The position numbers and the translations under genes were made by a program. Below are positions 52,015-63,124 of a stretch of 64,000 bases of DNA, piece after piece. The DNA is taken from assembly GCF_023065955.2 (NCBI RefSeq), contig NW_026622886.1:8070001-8134000 (forward strand). The letters run 5' to 3'. The notes beneath the pieces are model-generated. The model was not told the DNA's origin. It worked only from the letters and a program-made list of their open reading frames with translations, and ran no database searches. The first letter of the stretch is position 1; each line of letters opens with the position of its first letter. This stretch comes from Ursus arctos. Its lineage: Eukaryota > Chordata > Mammalia > Carnivora > Ursidae.

Positions 52015-52870
52015 GATACATGAAAAAATTTTCAAAATCATTAGCCAACAGGGAAATTCAAATCAAAACCACATAGAGATACCACCGTACGCCAGTTAGA
52101 ATGGCAAAAATTGACAAGGCAGGAAACAACAAATGTTGGAGAGGATGCGGAGAAAGGGAATCCCTCCTACATTGTTGGTGGGAATGCAAGCTGGTACAGC
52201 CACTTTGGAAAACAGTGTGGAGGTCCCTTAAAAAGTTAAAAATTGAGCTACCCTATGATCCAGCAATTGCACTACTGGGTATTTACCCCAAAGATACAGA
52301 CATAGTAAAGAGAAGGGCCATATGCACCCCAATGTTCATAGCAGCATTGTCCACAATAGCGAAATCGTGGAAGGAGTCGAGATGCCCTTCAACAGATGAC
52401 TGGATTAAGAAGATGTGGTCCATATATACAATGGAATATTACTCAGCCATCAGAAAGAACGATTTCTCAACATTTGCTGCAACATGGACAGGACTGGAGG
52501 AGATAATGCTAAGCGAAATAAGTCAAGCAGAGAAAGACAATTATCATATGGTTTTACTCATTTATGGAACATAAGAAGTAGGAAGATCGGTAGGAGAAGA
52601 AAGGGAAGAAGAAAGGGGAGGTAAACAGAAGGGGGAATGAACCATGAGAGACTATGGATGCTGGGAAACAAACTGAGGGCTTCAGAGGGGATGGGGGTGG
52701 GGGAATGGGATAGACCGGTGATGGGTAGTAAGGAGGGCACGTATTGCATGGAGCACTGGGTGTTATTATGCAAGTAATGAATCATGGAACTTTACATCAA
52801 AAACTAGGGATGTACTGTATGGTGACTAACATAATATAATAAAAAATATTGAAAAAATAAAAAATAAAAA
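52015..52870 (+). mobile_element. 5'-truncated carnivore L1, sense
   Basis: ORF2 3' end followed by the carnivore L1 3' UTR (GAACATAAGAAGTAGGAAG to GTGACTAACATAATATAAT and A-rich tail). The short duplication AAAGCTAG flanks it (52008-52015 and 52870-52877). Confidence 0.95.
52101..52574 (+). pseudogene. L1 ORF2 protein C-terminal remnant
   Basis: 157 uninterrupted codons end at the normal ORF2 stop. Motifs [19 protein letters not shown] and YTMEYYSAIRKNDF mark the Cys-rich C-terminus of the L1 endonuclease/reverse transcriptase. An in-frame TAG at 52074-52076 and the 5' truncation cut it off from endonuclease and polymerase domains, so it is dead. The open frame reflects youth, not function. 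Confidence 0.93.
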
Positions 52871-53054
52871 AAGCTAGTCTTCAAAAGAATGAAAAGGAAA
52901 AGGAGGGAGGAAAGCATATTCTGCTGCAGATCTATTCAGAACTTTAAATCTCTGCCCAAGAATCCCAAGGCAGCCCCTGGAGAAAGGAAAATGCATCAGA
53001 GAAGTAGCTGGGAAACCCTCAAATAGCAGTTGTGCCTTCACCCACCTCAACCCA

Positions 53055-53330
53055 TCAATGACAATGGTAGCTAACACTTATGTAGCACTTGCTATGTGCC
53101 AGGTCCTAAATGAAGTACTAGAAGTACTTTATTACTGATTTGTTAAAGCTCAGTCCAGCCCTGTGGGGCAAACACATTATCCTAATCCCCTTTGATAAGT
53201 AGGGAAACTGAAACCCAGAGAGGTTAGGTAACTTGCCCAAAGCCACACAGCCCATCAGTGGCAGAGCCAGGATGCCAACCCTTGTAGTCTTGCTGTGAGA
53301 CTTGTGCTCTTAACCATGACCTAGTTGGAC
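53055..53330 (-). repeat. MIR SINE, antisense, near complete
   Basis: GCACTTGCTATGTGCCAGGT, GGGAAACTGAAACCCAGAGA, ACTTGCCCAAAGCCACACAG, GTGCTCTTAACCATGA. Confidence 0.95.
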
Positions 53331-53543
53331 CCTCAAGGACTTATTGAGCAGGTGCATGGGAAAGGCATCATGCTAGGTACCAGGGTGGGGAGAGGAGGGA
53401 GGCTTGAGGAAAGAGCAAGACCCTAGTTGAGTCTTCCAAGCTAGTCCATTTTCTGGCTTTGGGAACTCAGGCAAGACTGTGAGCAACTGGATCTTAAAGG
53501 TCTTGGTAGTTCCAGTGCCTTGTACAATTAAAAGACAGTTTAT

Positions 53544-53592
53544 GGAAGGAGGGAGAGAGGGAGAAGAAAAGGGAGGGAGGGAGGAAGAAAAG
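53544..53592. repeat. Purine (GGGA)-rich tract
   Basis: About 49 bases of A and G only, on the plus strand. Confidence 0.9.
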
Positions 53593-53599
53593 ATAAAGC

Positions 53600-53865
53600 A
53601 ATAACTAATAATTAGAATAGCAGCAAGCTCTTATCAATCACTTGCCAGATACTGCCAAGGGCTTTACCCACATTATATCGTTTAATCCTCATAATAATGC
53701 CCTTATAGTGTGGTTAATATTATTACTTCCATTTGAAGGATAAAGAAACTGAGGCACAGGAAGTTCAGTAGCTTGTCCAATGTCATGATACCGGTAAGTT
53801 GGAGAGCCAGGATTCTGACCAGGCAGTGTAATTGTAGCGCCCAGACTCTTAGCCGGTAATGAAAA
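53600..53865 (-). repeat. MIR SINE, antisense, near complete
   Basis: ATCACTTGCCAGATACTGCC, TCGTTTAATCCTCATAATAA, AAGAAACTGAGGCACAGGAA. Confidence 0.93.
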
Positions 53866-54677
53866 CAGTAAATATTTGAGGTCAAGGTGTAATTCCTCCC
53901 ATTTGCAGAGTACTTGGTAGATTACAAAACTCTTTGCATTGAGGTTTCCAAGGGTGGAGATGGGGACAGAAATTTCCGGCGATTTCTGGCGAGACTGAGC
54001 CGGTGATTCTTAGCGAACACTTAGGTGAAAAATACCAAGGCATGCGGAGATGTGACACAGAAACCCAAGCAGCCGGCGGCACACTGTTCAGAGGCCCTTT
54101 AGTGGCCATGTCCTCTCAGGCATGGGTCCATCTTGTACAGCAATAGGCTGGTCATCTGTGGCTTTTACTCCCCAGGACACACTCTTGAGACTCCCGTCTC
54201 TCGCTTCCTTATCCCCCTGGGACCAACTGGAGCCCATGCAATGTCAGCCCAGCTCAGCAAAGCACAAACCAGTTGCAGTGTCCTATACCAGTGAGTTGGC
54301 AGCTGCTTAATTTGTCCCCAGCAGGTAGGCAAAGGAAAACAGAATTCGAAGCAGAAAGCTTCAGGAGTTCGGTGAGGGCACCCCATTCCGGTGTTGGACT
54401 CAGTGATGCTGCCAACAGAAAGCAGAGGTTTGCACAGCCTGACCTTAAGAGGGAGCTCTTGGTTCCGGCTCCCTCTGCCTTGCTTTGCTCCTCTGTCCTG
54501 GTTCTCCCCTTGCAAAATGGAGCCACCATTATCTGCCAATCTGTATCATACCAGGACTGAGGACTGAAGGGGTTATACAGATGACATAACAACTCTAATC
54601 TGCAAAATTATAGCTGGCAATACAGTTGGTAATATTTTTCCTATTTAATGCATTTCCTTGAGAGGCAGTATGTCTTA
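53866..54677. other. Unique sequence
   Basis: No element or exon recognised. Confidence 0.5.
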
Positions 54678-54703
54678 GGGGCCGGGGGCGGGGCGGGGGG
54701 GGG
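54678..54703 (+). other. Strong G-quadruplex motif
   Basis: G-runs of 4, 5, 4 and 9 separated by loops of only 2, 1 and 1 bases, just before a MIR. Confidence 0.8.
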
Positions 54704-54900
54704 CACAGTGTGAGTGTCTACAGGCCTGGGTTTGATTCCCAGCTCTGCCACCAGCCAGTTGTGTGTCCTTGGGTAAGTCATTGTGCTTCTCTGTGTCAGG
54801 GTTCCCTCTCTTGCCAAGTGGGAATAATAAGGCCCACTTCAGAGAGTCACCATGAAGATTAACTAGGACAGCACCCAGTTTATGGGAGAAACTTAATGAG
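54704..54900 (+). repeat. MIR SINE, sense
   Basis: GGGTTTGATTCCCAGCTCTG, CCACCAGCCAGTTGTGTGTC, CTTGGGTAAGTCATTGTGCT. Confidence 0.9.
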
Positions 54901-54949
54901 GAGTGACTAGTAATTCCTTGCCTCACATCCCTAGTTCTCTGCCGTTGTC

Positions 54950-55205
54950 ATTCTCTTAGGGCAGCCTCCCTGACCTCCAGGACCAGATCAGAATCTACAA
55001 GCCAGCACCGTGTATCAGTTCTTTGTAGTACACATCACGTTGTCCACTTATCTGGATGATTATTTAATTAACATCAGCCTCCTTCACTAGCCACAGGGAG
55101 ACAGAGACTGTCTGTCTTGGGCCACCACTGTAACCCCACTGCCTGACACAGGCTTGGTACATAATAGGTGCTCAGTAAACATTTGTGGAGTAAATTAATG
55201 AAGGA
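54950..55205 (+). repeat. L2 LINE 3' end
   Basis: GGGCAGCCTCCCTGACCTCC, CTGCCTGACACAGGCTTGGT, AATAGGTGCTCAGTAAACAT. Confidence 0.87.
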
Positions 55206-56109
55206 AATTAGTACCCCAATACACTGCTGTATTCAATTTGTTTTCAAGGGCATGTTACAAATGAGTTTTTGTTATTAATAGTGAAAAGTCCCAGAGTTTG
55301 TTTATTACTTCCTTTTTAAGAAATATGCATGCTCAAGATTATCTTTCTAATGGTGTCATCCTCTTTTACATTTTTTTGGCAGGCTTTCTTGGGTGGGGCC
55401 ACGGTTAAATGCAAGCCCTGGGGATTACATTCCACCCAGCGTGAACCCATGAGAATGTCTCCCGCAGGAATGTCATTTGTCATTGCATCTGATGGAAGCA
55501 GAGGGTTGAAAAATGTGGTCTTACATCACAGATCCCCTTTGCTTGTAGTCTCTAGAAAATTGGTCTAGAAAATTGGAGACAAGAATGGCCTGTCTCTCCC
55601 TCAGATGGCGTGAACGTTGAGAAGTTAATGCTTCTGAGATCCTAGGCTGAAAGCACAGAATTATCTGCTTCCTGCCATAAAACTTCCTGCCTTGAGATGC
55701 TGCTTATCAAACTGTTAACCCTAATGTGTCTTGACCAGCCAGGACCTGATAGGAGAAAAGGGAGAAAAGCATTTTCCTCTTGATCTGGCAGCCTGCAGAC
55801 CTCTACTAGCGCACATATTTTCCCTTGCAATAATTTAGTGTTTCCCACAGGTTTCAGGCAGCTTCTCCATGAACTTTTTATCTAACAGTTAATTTTCAGT
55901 ATATGATGTACTGTAAAAAATTTAACTAGCAAATTAAATCCACAAATTCATGGGTATTATTGCTGAGATAAACCCAAAGCTGGCACTTACAAGAAAAAAA
56001 AAAAAAGTCTTTGCAAAGAAAATACTAAGTGAATATTAATAGTAAACTGTTACAAGAAAATGGCAGAAACGAGTGTGAACAGCTAATGCATGAGTTTCAG
56101 GAATGCTGC
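55206..56109. other. Unique sequence
   Basis: Nothing firm. A T-rich tract ending in GGCAG at 55378-55382 looks like a splice acceptor but leads into no recognisable exon. Confidence 0.5.
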
Positions 56110-56240
56110 AATTATTTATTTTCTTGTCTTTCTTCCCATTAATTTGTGAGTTTCTTTGGGAGAGAGACTGTCTTTTATTCTTTTTACCTCAGGCACTAGC
56201 ACAGTCCTTGGCACATAGGAGCTCAACAAATTCGGTGAAT
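56110..56240 (+). repeat. L2 LINE 3' terminus
   Basis: GCACTAGCACAGTCCTTGGC then ACATAGGAGCTCAACAAATT. Confidence 0.8.
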
Positions 56241-57075
56241 GTGGGATGCATGGGTGACTGAATGGCGGGACAGACCTGGCATCTTGGGCGCCAACAAATT
56301 CACGGAGGTTGGGGTCTTCCCAGGGCATTGGGAGCAATGGTATTTCTGTGTGATGACAACCAGTAAAAGGAGGGTTGGCCTGGTTCCAGGCCATGAAATG
56401 AAAGCTAATGTGCCCAGATGCCAGCTTCCCCCCTCTCGGATTCTCCCCACTGGACAGAATTCCCAGCTGCCTGGAATGAAGGAGGAGCCTAGAATACCGA
56501 AATCCACAGGCACTTTGGACAGAACATACTAGCTGTGTGGCCTCAGATCAGTCACTTCGTGTCTACTTCTCTGGGGACTAAAGGAGTCATTACAGCAAAA
56601 GAAATTCTATGATTCTGGGAGGGTTTGGTCTGAATTTGAAATGTAGAGGGAAGGCAGGTGGGAGGAGGTGCTGATGAGCTACAGCAAGGCCAGACTCAGG
56701 CTTGAGAAACTGACACCTTGACATCCAGTGATCACCTGTGCAGTCGGCATCCTGGGCGGCTCTGGGTAGTGACATCTGTGAGATCACCCGTGGGCATTTC
56801 TGGATCTAGACACTTCCCTGTGCATGTGCTGGGGGGTAATGGGGTGGCTTCTACTGCTGGGACCCCCACTGACCTCAGAACAGTGGTCAGGGCGGCCTTC
56901 TCATACCCAGCCAGGTAAGCAGATTTGCTTCCACTCTGGGTTTTTATGCCTCCCTCTAGGACTGCACTTCACAGTTTACTAAACACTTTTCATGTCCTCT
57001 GTCCCATCTGATCCCCACAGGATCCCAGAGGAGGCCACTTAGGGTAGTATAGAGGGAAGGTGGGAGCCAAACGCT
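56241..57075. other. Mostly unique sequence
   Basis: A MIR scrap (CTAGCTGTGTGGCCTCAGAT) at 56528-56580 and an antisense MIR scrap near 56955-57020. Confidence 0.5.
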
Positions 57076-57345
57076 CAACGCCATGTGGCTCAGTAGAAGG
57101 AGCACCACTGTGGGCAGGGAGCTCACCTCAAAGTGGCCCAGGACATGGAACTTGGAGCCAGATTCCTGTGTTCAAAGGCCAGCTCAACAAGGTGCCAGCT
57201 GGGTGACCTTAGGAGAGTTAGATGTCTTCTCTGGGCTGCAGTTTTCTCATCTGTAAAATGGAAATTTAGCAATATCTGCCTCCCTGGGCTGTTGTGAATA
57301 TGAATGAAAACTATCTGGCACATAGCCAGTGATCAGATTTCATTT
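57076..57345 (+). repeat. MIR SINE, sense
   Basis: GGAACTTGGAGCCAGATTCC, GCAGTTTTCTCATCTGTAAA, ATGAAAACTATCTGGCACAT. Confidence 0.92.
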
Positions 57346-57384
57346 CCTTGTGGTTACTTTGAGGATTTATTAAGGTAATGAGTA

Positions 57385-57907
57385 TGTTCATTTCCTAGAG
57401 CTCCCATAACAAAATACCACAGATTGGTGTCTTCAAACAACAGAAATTTGTTCTCTCACATTTCTGAAGGCCAGAAGTCCAAAATCAGTATCCATGGGCT
57501 AGAACCAAGGTGCCTGCAAGGCTGAGCCTCCCTCTAGAGACTCTAGGGGAGAATCCTTCCCTTGCCTCTTCCAGTTCCTGGTTGTTGCCAGCATTTCTTG
57601 GCTTGTGGCTACATCTCCCCAACTTCTGTTTCCATCTTCACATGGCCTTCTGGGGGTGGTGCCCAGGAGCAAATGCACACACACACATGCTTACGTGTAT
57701 GTGTTAATTCTCCCTCTGCCTTCCTCTAATAAGGATACACGTGATGGTGTTTAGGGCCCACCCAGATAATCTAGGATAACCTCCCTGTCTCAGGATCCTT
57801 AACTTAATCACATCTGCAAAAACCCTTTTTCCAAATAAGAAAACATTTACAAATTTCAGGGATTAGGAAGTGGGTATCTTTGGGAGACCATTTTTCAGCC
57901 TATCACG
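57385..57907 (+). mobile_element. MLT1-type LTR (ERVL-MaLR), solitary
   Basis: Starts TTCATTTCCTAGAGCTCCC, continues CTTCAAACAACAGAAATTTG, CTCTAGGGGAGAATCCTTCC, GGGCCCACCCAGATAATCTA and ends GGGATTAGGAAGTGGGTATC with TTCAGCCTATCA. About 520 bp, full LTR length; no internal region attached. Confidence 0.92.
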
Positions 57908-58699
57908 TGGCCCTTTACAAAGTATGCTGACCCTGTTCTAGAAGGATAGGGAAGCCACTCCCAGACTGGTCAGCTCCCACCCTCTGATCTACCTTCTGGA
58001 GGCCCCGTGTCTCATTCTCCATCTGTATCTGGGCCACACCAGGATTCTTCATTTTGTTAAACACTTGCTAGGACAGCCCATGTTTTCTTCATCCCTGCCC
58101 CCTGCCCCTTGCAAAAAAGTAATAATAAAACAACACCAACATCTGCAACATTTTTTGACCTTCTGGTCCTACTTTTATCTCCCCTGTGGCCCTGCACTGT
58201 CTTCAGGGACAGAAAGAATAAGAGAGGTTTTCAGCCTACAAGTTCCGTTTTCTTGTGTGGGACCCTTTCTTTACCTTATTTTGCAGTCTCGATGGCCTTT
58301 CTAGATGCCCTAGGAGGATTTTGCTCCAACCCTCTTGGCTGAAACTGCTGTCTGGACATCCTATTCCATCCTTCCTAGCAAACAGCCACACTTCCCAAGG
58401 TGAACTGTCCCAAGCAGCAGCTCGCTAAGAAATACACTCTGCCTCCCTTTTCAGAGTCTGATCGTGGAAACAGAGATATGTTCGTTTCCAGGTGCCCTCC
58501 TTGGCTGGTAAAACTAGCACAAACATGGTGATCAATGAATGTTTGCTGTAGGAATGAATAAATACCACACAAGCCCACAGGTTCTGCTCCATGAGGACTC
58601 AGCATCCTTTTGTACACTCTACAGGCCTGAAAATGAACAAAGGACGTTGTCCATCTTTTGGTGTGGTATTTGAAATGGCTAATCAAGTACGCCAAGTAG
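57908..58699. other. Mostly unique sequence
   Basis: A short L2-end-like run (GATCAATGAATGTTTGCTGT) at 58530-58562; nothing else. Confidence 0.5.
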
Positions 58700-58865
58700 G
58701 GGCATCAGAGTTCTGGGGATCAGTATGTCATGTGACCGTCCTCTGCAAGGGGAGCAGACAGGTGCTATTATTTTCAGTTCACAGAAGGGAAACTGAAGTC
58801 AGAAAGGTCAGGTAACTGGTCTAACATCTGTGGGTGGCAGACTTGGTTCTGGAGCTCATTTCGCA
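58700..58865 (-). repeat. MIR SINE, antisense, diverged
   Basis: TCAGTTCACAGAAGGGAAAC then GTCAGGTAACTGGTCTAACA. Confidence 0.72.
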
Positions 58866-59079
58866 CTTAGTATTGTTTCTGCTGACTTGGGCAGGGTCCA
58901 CTGTATAACAGGCAGTATGGACGGTGTCCTAGGAGGTGGCCTGACTTGGGAGTTAGAAGGCTGCTTCTGGTGTCTTCGCCATAACTAATTGTATGGGTGA
59001 ACTTTCTCTCTGGTACTCAGTTCTCAGAATTTTAGCTTCTATGTGGGGAACAACCTCAGGATGCCAGACTAGTTGCATA

Positions 59080-59265
59080 AAATAATAATAATAATAGCCA
59101 TCATTTAATCAAACGCTCACTCTGTGCCAGGCACTATTCTATACGCTTTACATGGATTAATTCATTTAATCCTCAGAGCATTCTTATGGGTGCTCTGATT
59201 ATAGCCACCTTACAGAGGAGAAAACTGAGACACAGAACACTTAAGAACCTTGATTCGGGTGACAC
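59080..59265 (-). repeat. MIR SINE, antisense
   Basis: CTCACTCTGTGCCAGGCACT, TACATGGATTAATTCATTTA, GAAAACTGAGACACAGAACA, preceded by an AAT array. Confidence 0.95.
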
Positions 59266-59369
59266 ACATATTATTTGGGGAATACGGAGTGTCAAGAATA
59301 AGGCAGTTGCTATATTATGTAGGTGGGTGAGGGAAGGTCTGTCTGGTGAGGCTGACACATAAATAAAGG

Positions 59370-59668
59370 AAGAAAGAGAGAGAGAGATGTGAATATCTAG
59401 GAGAAGAGTTTTTAGACTAAGGGAATATCAGGTGGAAAGACTTTGAGATGACGGTGTCCTTGGTGTGTTCAAGTAGCCACAAGTGAGCAGAGGGAGTGAG
59501 ACGGAGGGGCAGGAGTGAGATCAGAGATAGGGTAGGAGTGGGGAGGGTCAGATCCTGCAGGACCTTGTTGCTCACCCTAAAGAATTTCGCTTTTGTTCAG
59601 AGTGAGATGGGAAGTCATTGCAGGGCTTTGAGCAGAAGAATGGCATTCAACTTAAAGTTTGAAAGCAC
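59370..59668 (-). repeat. L2 LINE, antisense, first segment of a long copy
   Basis: GGTGTGTTCAAGTAGCC, AGATCCTGCAGGACCTTGTT, CAGAGTGAGATGGGAAGTCA, TTGAGCAGAAGAATGGCATT. The element continues in register at about 60735. Confidence 0.9.
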
Positions 59669-60605
59669 CAGGGGGCTTCTAAGTTACTTTAAAAAAAATA
59701 GTCTACACACAAAATATTTTTCTTTCATTTGCCTGAGTTCACAACTTTGATGGTCACAAGGCAGCCTTCTCCTGTGTGTTCTCCCGTAGTTCTCTTCTGC
59801 TGGCCTGTCTGACTCTGTGGCCAGACCCCGGGCCCTAGACCCCCATCCCTTCCCCATAGTCCCTCTTGCCAAACAAACAAGGCTAGTCAAGGTGTTCTTC
59901 TCTTATGAGCAAACACCAGCTTATTGAACAGGAATGCCAGCAAGTAACCTATTGGGAAAGATGGAGGGCCACATTACCTTCAGGGCATCTGGGGGGTGTT
60001 TCTCACCAGCGTGGGTCCTTTCTGATACTGTAAGGATGGTTCCAGGCAGAGTGGGTCAGTCATGGCAGCCCCAACCTCAGAGGGCAGGCCTGGAGCATCT
60101 GGTGGTCACAAGTGTTAGAGGGTCAGGAGCTAGCTCTGGGTGTGAGTCTTAGGTAGGAGGGCATCTTTCGATTTCAGGGCACTTCTGAACATCAATCCCT
60201 GGACAAGGCAGTCATCACATAAGAATAAGGTTCTTCTCCACCTGGTGGCACAGGATGGTAGGGAAGGGAGTGTGGGTTGGTTTGGCCTTCCTTTCTTATG
60301 CAGGGTGAGCTAAGTTTGTGTTTTCCCTTTCCATTTTCCCTAACTGGATGAAAAAGACATAATCTAAATCCCTTTTGTTGGAGAATGCCAGTCTGAGGGG
60401 AAGTGGGAGGCCAGAAATGAGAATCCTCTGAAAAGATTGTGAAATACTGATTTTCATTCTTTCAAGCTTATTTGTAAATACTTATTTGAATGCTGTGTAT
60501 TTGTATAGGAATTTGAGTAATAAATGTATAGAGTGTGAGCAAAAAATATATAGAGTGTGATGTCCAATTGGTATTCAACCCTATAAATGTGTTTTTAACC
60601 TCCAG
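59669..60605. other. Unidentified insert within an L2
   Basis: This stretch separates two L2 segments that are adjacent in the L2 consensus. I recognise no transposon family in it. Confidence 0.5.
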
Positions 60606-60716
60606 CAAAGAAAGAAAGGAAGGGAGGAAAGGAGGGAGGGGAGGGGAGGGAAGGGAAGGGAGGAATGGAGGGAAGGGAGGGGAAAGGAGGGGAGGGAAGG
60701 GAAGGGAAAGGGAGGG
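60606..60716. repeat. Polypurine (GGGAA)n tract, 111 bp
   Basis: Only A and G on the plus strand apart from one T at 60666. Confidence 0.97.
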
Positions 60717-61250
60717 TCATTGCCTGAGATGAGAAGAGATGGTGGGGGCAAGGGCAGAAACAGAGAGAGCGGATGGAAGTGATTGCAATGATCCAGGAGA
60801 AAAATGGTAGTGACACTTGGTCCAGGGGCGTTGTAATAGACACGGTAGAATGTGGTCAGTTCTGATTTTATTTTAAAGGTGTGGCTTACAGAATTTGCCA
60901 GTGGATTAGATGTGGGATAAATGAGAAAGAGAAAAGCTAAGGGTAACACCAAGGCTTTGGGGCTGATCAAATAAAAGGAATTGCCATTCACTGAGATGGG
61001 GAAGTCTGCATGTCAAGCAGTCAGAGGAGTTGGCTGCTGGCATATTTTACTAGCAATGCCCATTAGGCATCCAAGTGGAGATGAAGAAGTTGAATCAGGA
61101 GTAGAGGAAGAGGATTATCTGGGGATATAAATTTGGGAGTCTTTATTATGTAGACGATATTCAAAGTCACGAGACTAACCAAGATCACTATGGGAGGCAG
61201 TGCGGATAGAAAAGAGTACAGACCACAGTGCTTTAAAATTTAGAGGTCAG

Positions 61251-61444
61251 GGGGCTTCTGGGGGCTCAGTCGGTTGAGTGTTGTCTTGGTTTCAGCTCAG
61301 GTCATGATCTTATGGGTCATGAGATCTAGCCCCACATCACACTCCACTCAGTGGGGAGTCTGCTTGAAGGTTCTCTCCTCTGCCCCTCCCCCAATGCACG
61401 CACACGTGCAGACGTGCTCTCTCTCTCTCAAATAAATAAATTAA
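61251..61444 (+). mobile_element. CAN-SINE, older copy, inside L2
   Basis: Diverged head GGGGCTCAGTCGGTTGAGTG, body TCAGCTCAGGTCATGATCTT, AAATAAATAAATTAA tail. Its 16-base diverged target duplication is at 61235-61250 and 61655-61670, outside the second SINE. Confidence 0.9.
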
Positions 61445-61653
61445 GGTGCACTTGGGTGGCTCAGTCAGTTAAGCATCTGCCTTCGGCTCAGGTCATGATT
61501 CCAGAGTCCTGGGATTGAGCCCCATATCAGGCTCCCTGCCCAGTGGGGAGTCTGCTTCTCCCTCTCCCTCCCCCACCACTCGTGCTCTCTTGTGCATGCT
61601 CTCTCTCTCTCAAAATAAATAAAATCTTTTAAAAAAATAAAATAAATCTTCTT
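61445..61653 (+). mobile_element. CAN-SINE inserted in the tail of the preceding one
   Basis: TTGGGTGGCTCAGTCAGTTA, GGCTCAGGTCATGATTCCAG, GATTGAGCCCCATATCAGGC, CT-rich part, A-rich tail. It sits inside the first SINE's duplication, so it came later. Confidence 0.93.
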
Positions 61654-62574
61654 AAAAAGTTCGAGGTTAGAAAGATGAGGAATCAGCAAAGGCGACTGAG
61701 TTCAAGCAGTGAGTGAGAATTGAGACAGTGTCTCAGGAGCCTAGTGAGGAAAGTGTTTCAGGAAGGTAGAGTGATCAACTATGTCAAATGCAACTGCTTG
61801 GTAAAGTAAAATAAGAGTTGAAATTTGGTCATTATATTCAGCATTGTGGAGATCATTGAAGACCTTGACCTGTGGAGGGATGGGAGTGAGTTCAGAAGAG
61901 AATGGGAATGGGGAAGCGAAAGTATAGACTTTTTGCTATAAAGGTGAATAGAAAAATTGGGTGGTAATTGGAGGAGAATATAAGGTCAAGAAAAGAGCTT
62001 TACTTTTAAGGGGGATATTACAATAGCACGTTTGAATGACAAAGGGAATGTTCCAACCATAAAAGAAAAGTTGATACAAGAGAGAGAGGAGAAACTTGTG
62101 AAGTATGTCCTGAAATTGGTGAAAGAGAGTGATATCTGGAGCACGAGTGAAAGGTCCCCATGGGTAGGAGCAGAGTTCATCCAGAGGAACATGAGGGAAG
62201 GCATGGTGTATTGTGACAGATAATGGAAGAGTACATGTGGTAGTGAGAGCTTTGGCAGGTCACTAATGGGTTGCTTCTCAGGTGAAGCAAGGTCTTCATC
62301 ACTGAGAATCTAGAGGGGAGGATGTATTAAAAGTGTGAGAAGAAAGTGAATGTGAAATAGTTGCCTAAAAGAATGGGAGAGTGAATGTGCTGAGTATACT
62401 ACGATGACAGAGCAGTCCTGAGTCCTCAAGATAATGGTCATGTTCCTCTCCAGACATGTTCAGATGTGGTATATTCTGATCATCTTTGCAGCTGAAGGCA
62501 AAATAAGATGAAACAGAATGACATGTGTAGTAGGAAGGAAAGATAGTTTTGAACACATGTTTGAGTGCCTACAG

Positions 62575-62750
62575 GATTAGATGGCCAGGAGGCAGTAGAT
62601 TTTATGTGTGATCTGGAGTTCACGAGGTCTGGGATAAAAGCAGAGTCATCAGCAAAGAGGGAGTCGTTGAAACTGAGAAAGTAGGCAGGATGTCCAAGAA
62701 AGGAAGTAAAAGAGAAGAGCATAAACTTGGGAAACACCTCCATTTTAGGG
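62575..62750 (-). repeat. Second L2 piece, antisense
   Basis: TGATCTGGAGTTCACGAGGT and GAGTCATCAGCAAAGAGGGA resemble a part of L2 already passed at about 61100-61200, so this is probably a separate copy. Confidence 0.55.
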
Positions 62751-63081
62751 GGTGGAAAGAAGAAAGGATCCATCCAAAAAGGCAGAGAAATGAGCTGAAA
62801 AATTGAATGAAGCATGGTTTTCCTGAAAACATCATCTGCGATACTGGAATCTCAAAGACAGTGGAACAATTTTTCAGATTGAGAGAAATGTAAATTATAC
62901 AGGATTCCCTTACCCAGCTAAAATGTCGTTGATTTTAGAAGGGCTCTATATGCAAGGACTTAAAGTATACCACCCATATACTCTTTCAGAGGGAATGACT
63001 TAGGGATGTACTCTAGTGAAATGAAAAAATTCAACCAGAACAAAGATCTCAAAATGAGGGAAGACAAACCATACAAGTAAA

Positions 63082-63124
<43 letters not shown>

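Larger units (their letters stand above)
60735..62540 (-). repeat. L2 LINE, antisense, main segment of a long copy
   Basis: Follows the antisense L2 coding region in order: GATTGCAATGATCCAGGAG, GCCAGTGGATTAGATGTGG, AGGCATCCAAGTGGAGATGA, ATAAATTTGGGAGTC, AGTGATCAACTATGTCAAAT, AGCAGAGTTCATCCAGAGGA, GGGAGAGTGAATGTGC. Two CAN-SINEs (61251-61653) interrupt it. Confidence 0.88.

Noticed and set aside
55329..55568. Splice-acceptor-like T-rich tract followed by an open frame, considered as a SYN3 exon
   Set aside because: The translation shares nothing I recognise with synapsins and no donor fits.
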